Below are positions 13,677-16,379 of a DNA stretch of 16,379 bases, piece after piece. The notes under the pieces were generated by a model. The model did not search any database. It worked only from the letters and a program-made list of their open reading frames with translations, and was not told where the DNA came from. The first letter of the stretch is position 1. Each line of letters starts with the position of its first letter. The position numbers and the translations under genes were made by a program. Source of the DNA: SYAN01 sp964406345 (GTDB lineage Bacteria > Actinomycetota > Actinomycetes > Nanopelagicales > Nanopelagicaceae); NCBI GenBank assembly GCA_964406345.1, contig CAYORK010000026.1, positions 1 through 16,379 on the forward strand, written 5' to 3'.

Positions 13677-16283
13677 GTGATTTCAAGGCCACTCGATCCA
13701 GAACTTCGGATCACGCCACCCCGTCGGGTTCCGGAATTCGCGTTGCGACAGAACCTCCTCGATCGCTTATCGCAATCCGGCCAACAGATGATCTATGTCG
13801 TCGCTCCTGTCGGATTTGGAAAGACAGTACTCGCCTCGCAGTGGATCGAAGAGGGGCTACGCCAAGATTCCATCGGAGTGTGGATCGAGATAGATCCGCT
13901 TGAGAGTGATCTACAGTTCCTAGCGACTGCAGTTCGAGCATTCCGTATCGGGATGGGTGAATTCGCCGAGTGGTTCGACGCAAACCAACCAAATAATGTC
14001 GAGAGTGCCTTGGAAGTAGTGGATCGACTTGTCGAAGAAATGACTCGGGCCAAGAAGTCGATCAGGTTGGTCATCGACTCCGCCGATTCCTTTGGTGTCA
14101 GCAGCAATTCGATCGCAAATCGCTTCATTGCCAGACTGCCGAAGAACATACTCATCATGGTCTTGAGAGAGCGCTCTCCCATCGCGTCATCACTGGGCAA
14201 TCTTGGCCTCAATCATTTCATCGTCATCAATTCTGAAGACCTGAGATTGAGCAAAGAGGAAGTGATCGAGATGATGCCAGGGGCATCTGATCCCTCACAG
14301 GTCGATCGGATCCTGGAGTTGAGTGGTGGTTGGCCAGCTGCGACCAGATTGATCCTCGAGAACCTTGTGAAGTTCGATCTCGTCTCAAGCGATCGACAGC
14401 ACTCCACAGTTGTCTCACTCTCATCGGTGACACGTCAAGCGCTTGCACGACTCGACGAGCGGGAGCTACAGACTTTGAGGTCACTGGTCTTCGTCGATCG
14501 GATCTCGCACCCTGTAGCCATGGCGATCACCGGAGATGACTTGGTTCCGATGATCCTTGCAAAACTCGCGGCCGAATCCTTCTTCCTCACCCGTGTCATT
14601 TCAACGCCATCGCTTTATGAGATGAACTCCCTCATTCGCGATGCACTTCGCGATGATCTCGCATTGGATCTGCAGGCCTATACCGATCTCCATAAGCGAA
14701 CCTTCGAAGCGCTATTCGCTCACGGATCCAAAGACCAAGCCTTCAACTTCCTTGCAAAGACGGGAAACCCAGAGCAGATAAAGAGTCTTGCTGCTGACAC
14801 CGAGGTCATGACTGAAGTCATCCAGTTGATTCGAGATGCCGTCTATCAAGATGACCGAGCTGCATTGCAGTCGTGGAGCTTGATCCTCCCTTTCCTTGAG
14901 GGACCTTCAAAGTCGCTCTCCTTCGCCCTTACCTTCTACCTCCATCTTCTCTCCGGTGAATTGGGGGAGGCGAAGGCACTCATCACGGAACGTTCGCTCG
15001 CACCTGTGCAAGGTGAGGATGCTGAACATGTAAAGCTCTCAAGCAAGCGGTTACAAGCAATCATCGATTGCATCAGGGGTGAACTTGAATCATCGATCGC
15101 GAGCACGCTAGAGGCACTTGAAAGCCTTCCCAACCAAGTCATAACGAATCGTTTCTCTTCCTTCTCTTCATTCTTGCGATTCGGCATGACAGCGGCACTA
15201 TTCCATGAGGACTATCCAGCGATGAAGAGGATCGAGAGCTTCGTCGAGACCTCACTTGAAAGTGAGGGCAACAGTCACTTCCATATGAATGTACTTGCGA
15301 TCAAAGCTACCCGCGCCTATTACGAAGGCAGGCTTCGCCTCGCGGAATCCTTCGCCTTCGCTGCTCTCTCCTATGCGAAGCAACACAATATCCGTGGCTT
15401 CTTCACTCCATTCGAGTGTTACTTCATCCTCTTCCAAGTTCAGATGGAGCAGTGCCGACAAGAGGAAGCGGAGCGTCTCTACCAGGAGGCGATCTCAGAG
15501 ATCAAACGACTCAACTTCCTTCCCTGGATAGTTCAATTTCAGAGTAGGCACGCGATCATGTTGTTGCGTGATCGTCGTATCCAAGAGGGCATAGATGATT
15601 TCCAGGCTCTGTTGCAGGTGATTCCTGCTGTGCGCACGAAGGAGATCGACAACATGTTCGATCGACACGAGATGATCGTGCAACATTTCATCTCTGGCGA
15701 AACGCGCAGAGAGGCAATCCAGAGACGACTCCCAGGTGGGCAGGCGGCAAAACTCTATGGTGCGCAGGCTCACTTGCGGAGAAATGAGAGGGACTTCGAG
15801 AAGGCGATTTCAAAGTTCGATATGAGCTTGCCACGCGAAGCGCTCAATGCACATGTCTTCCGGACCATCCAAAATTTCGATTATCCACCTAAGGCTCGCG
15901 AACACCTCATCAGTGCCCTTGAGGTGGCCCAAGAGCATGGCTTCTATCAGTACTTCTTGATCCAAGGAGATCGTTTCCTCTCCTTCCTAATCTCCGCTTC
16001 AACAGAGATTCCCTCGCTCTTCTTGGAGCGCCTATCCAAAGACGCTAGTGAAAGGTTGCGAAACAAATTGACATCATCTGACTCACTACCTATCCCACTA
16101 ACAAAGCGAGAAGCTGACATCCTGCGACATCTCGCCTCTGAACTACCGCTCTCCAAGATCTCGGCAGATCTCAACATCACCAAGAACACCATGAAGACAC
16201 ATCTGCGACATCTCTATCGCAAATTGGGCGCGAAGGATCGAAGAGAAGCAGTGGAGAAGGGCAAGGCACTGCTCAATCTTTAG
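13677..16283 (+). CDS. MalT/LAL-type LuxR-family transcriptional regulator
   Basis: This is a large ATP-binding LuxR-type activator of 868 residues, the size of MalT (about 900). The N-terminal STAND-type ATPase shows Walker A APVGFGKT (43-50) and a Walker B-like LVIDSAD (131-137). LRLSKEEVIEMMPG and SGGWPAATRLILENL are typical of LAL proteins. A long helical repeat region (about 330-800) should form the TPR-like inducer-sensing part. The last 65 residues are a LuxR helix-turn-helix: LTKREADILRHLASELPLSK followed by ISADLNITKNTMKTHLRHLY. The start is GTG 13677, with AGGAGG (13663-13668) eight bases upstream. Regulation of the divergent lacZ is inferred from position. In MalT the inducer is a sugar; here it is unknown. 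It ends four bases from a convergent gene. Confidence 0.92.
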   Translation: MISRPLDPELRITPPRRVPEFALRQNLLDRLSQSGQQMIYVVAPVGFGKTVLASQWIEEGLRQDSIGVWIEIDPLESDLQFLATAVRAFRIGMGEFAEWFDANQPNNVESALEVVDRLVEEMTRAKKSIRLVIDSADSFGVSSNSIANRFIARLPKNILIMVLRERSPIASSLGNLGLNHFIVINSEDLRLSKEEVIEMMPGASDPSQVDRILELSGGWPAATRLILENLVKFDLVSSDRQHSTVVSLSSVTRQALARLDERELQTLRSLVFVDRISHPVAMAITGDDLVPMILAKLAAESFFLTRVISTPSLYEMNSLIRDALRDDLALDLQAYTDLHKRTFEALFAHGSKDQAFNFLAKTGNPEQIKSLAADTEVMTEVIQLIRDAVYQDDRAALQSWSLILPFLEGPSKSLSFALTFYLHLLSGELGEAKALITERSLAPVQGEDAEHVKLSSKRLQAIIDCIRGELESSIASTLEALESLPNQVITNRFSSFSSFLRFGMTAALFHEDYPAMKRIESFVETSLESEGNSHFHMNVLAIKATRAYYEGRLRLAESFAFAALSYAKQHNIRGFFTPFECYFILFQVQMEQCRQEEAERLYQEAISEIKRLNFLPWIVQFQSRHAIMLLRDRRIQEGIDDFQALLQVIPAVRTKEIDNMFDRHEMIVQHFISGETRREAIQRRLPGGQAAKLYGAQAHLRRNERDFEKAISKFDMSLPREALNAHVFRTIQNFDYPPKAREHLISALEVAQEHGFYQYFLIQGDRFLSFLISASTEIPSLFLERLSKDASERLRNKLTSSDSLPIPLTKREADILRHLASELPLSKISADLNITKNTMKTHLRHLYRKLGAKDRREAVEKGKALLNL

Positions 16284-16292
16284 ATTGCTAGC
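16271..16292. terminator. possible bidirectional terminator hairpin
   Basis: CAATC (16274-16278) and GATTG (16283-16287) form a five-pair stem with a TTTA loop. GCT (16271-16273) and AGC (16290-16292) extend it across a two-base bulge. It covers the stop codons of both convergent genes, four bases apart. The stem is AT-rich, and only a short CCCTTT run follows on the plus strand, so it would be a weak terminator. Confidence 0.35.
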
Positions 16293-16379
16293 TGTCTCCC
16301 TTTAGTCGCTTCAACTCACGTTCTAAGACCGTTATCTTCGACTTCAGCTGCTCGACCTCTTCTGGCGTGATCTGGCCGT
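16288..16379 (-). CDS. C-terminal end of an unidentified gene with coiled-coil tail
   Basis: One minus-strand frame is open from the window edge to TAG (16288-16290) and gives 29 residues. They include PEEVEQLKSKITVLERELKR and end in LKGDS. Leucine, isoleucine and valine fall at heptad-like spacing, and charged residues fill the rest, so this looks like a short coiled coil at the end of a protein. Too little is visible to name a family; many coiled-coil accessory proteins end this way. The tidy convergent arrangement with the regulator, and the absence of any competing frame that stays open as long with such composition, support it as a real gene. Confidence 0.6.
   Translation of the reverse strand, partial: GQITPEEVEQLKSKITVLERELKRLKGDS

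Overview
The window suggests an actinomycetote with roughly half GC (about 50% by eye on a few lines) and a compact gene layout. The evidence is a partial mycothiol glycosyltransferase (MshA), an actinobacterial SenX3/RegX3 pair, CarD, an LpqE-like lipoprotein, and a gene order familiar from Mycobacterium and Streptomyces. No rRNA, tRNA, CRISPR array, insertion sequence or phage gene was seen. The longest stretches without a gene are 163 bases (2867-3029) and 149 bases (13528-13676).

Layout. 1-2187 (+): the 3' two thirds of mshA, a YbjN-domain gene and phosphoglycerate mutase gpmA. 2204-2866 (-): phoU, divergent from 3030-4802 (+), senX3-regX3, the phosphate-type two-component system. 4827-5342 (-): an LpqE-like lipoprotein gene, divergent from 5433-10454 (+), which carries carD, a fused ispDF, cysS, rlmB and an SGNH hydrolase; the last three are joined by ATGA stop/start overlaps. 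10498-13527 (-): a full-length GH2 beta-galactosidase (lacZ type), divergent from 13677-16283 (+), a large MalT-type LuxR regulator. 16288-16379 (-): the last 29 codons of an unidentified gene that runs off the window.

How they work together. Most of the window is a conserved actinobacterial core: thiol biosynthesis, glycolysis, phosphate signalling, RNA polymerase regulation, isoprenoid precursor synthesis, tRNA charging and rRNA methylation. The lacZ/regulator pair is the one catabolic module, and its divergent layout suggests local control of galactoside use.

The unusual points are a SenX3-type kinase with no membrane segment, an ispD-ispF fusion in a neighbourhood where the genes are usually separate, a 12-base tandem repeat that gives RlmB a Ser-Arg-rich tail, a possible PHO-box-like repeat before a leaderless phoU start, inverted repeats between lacZ and its presumed regulator, and a strong excess of GATC. 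I found no clearly new multi-gene system here.
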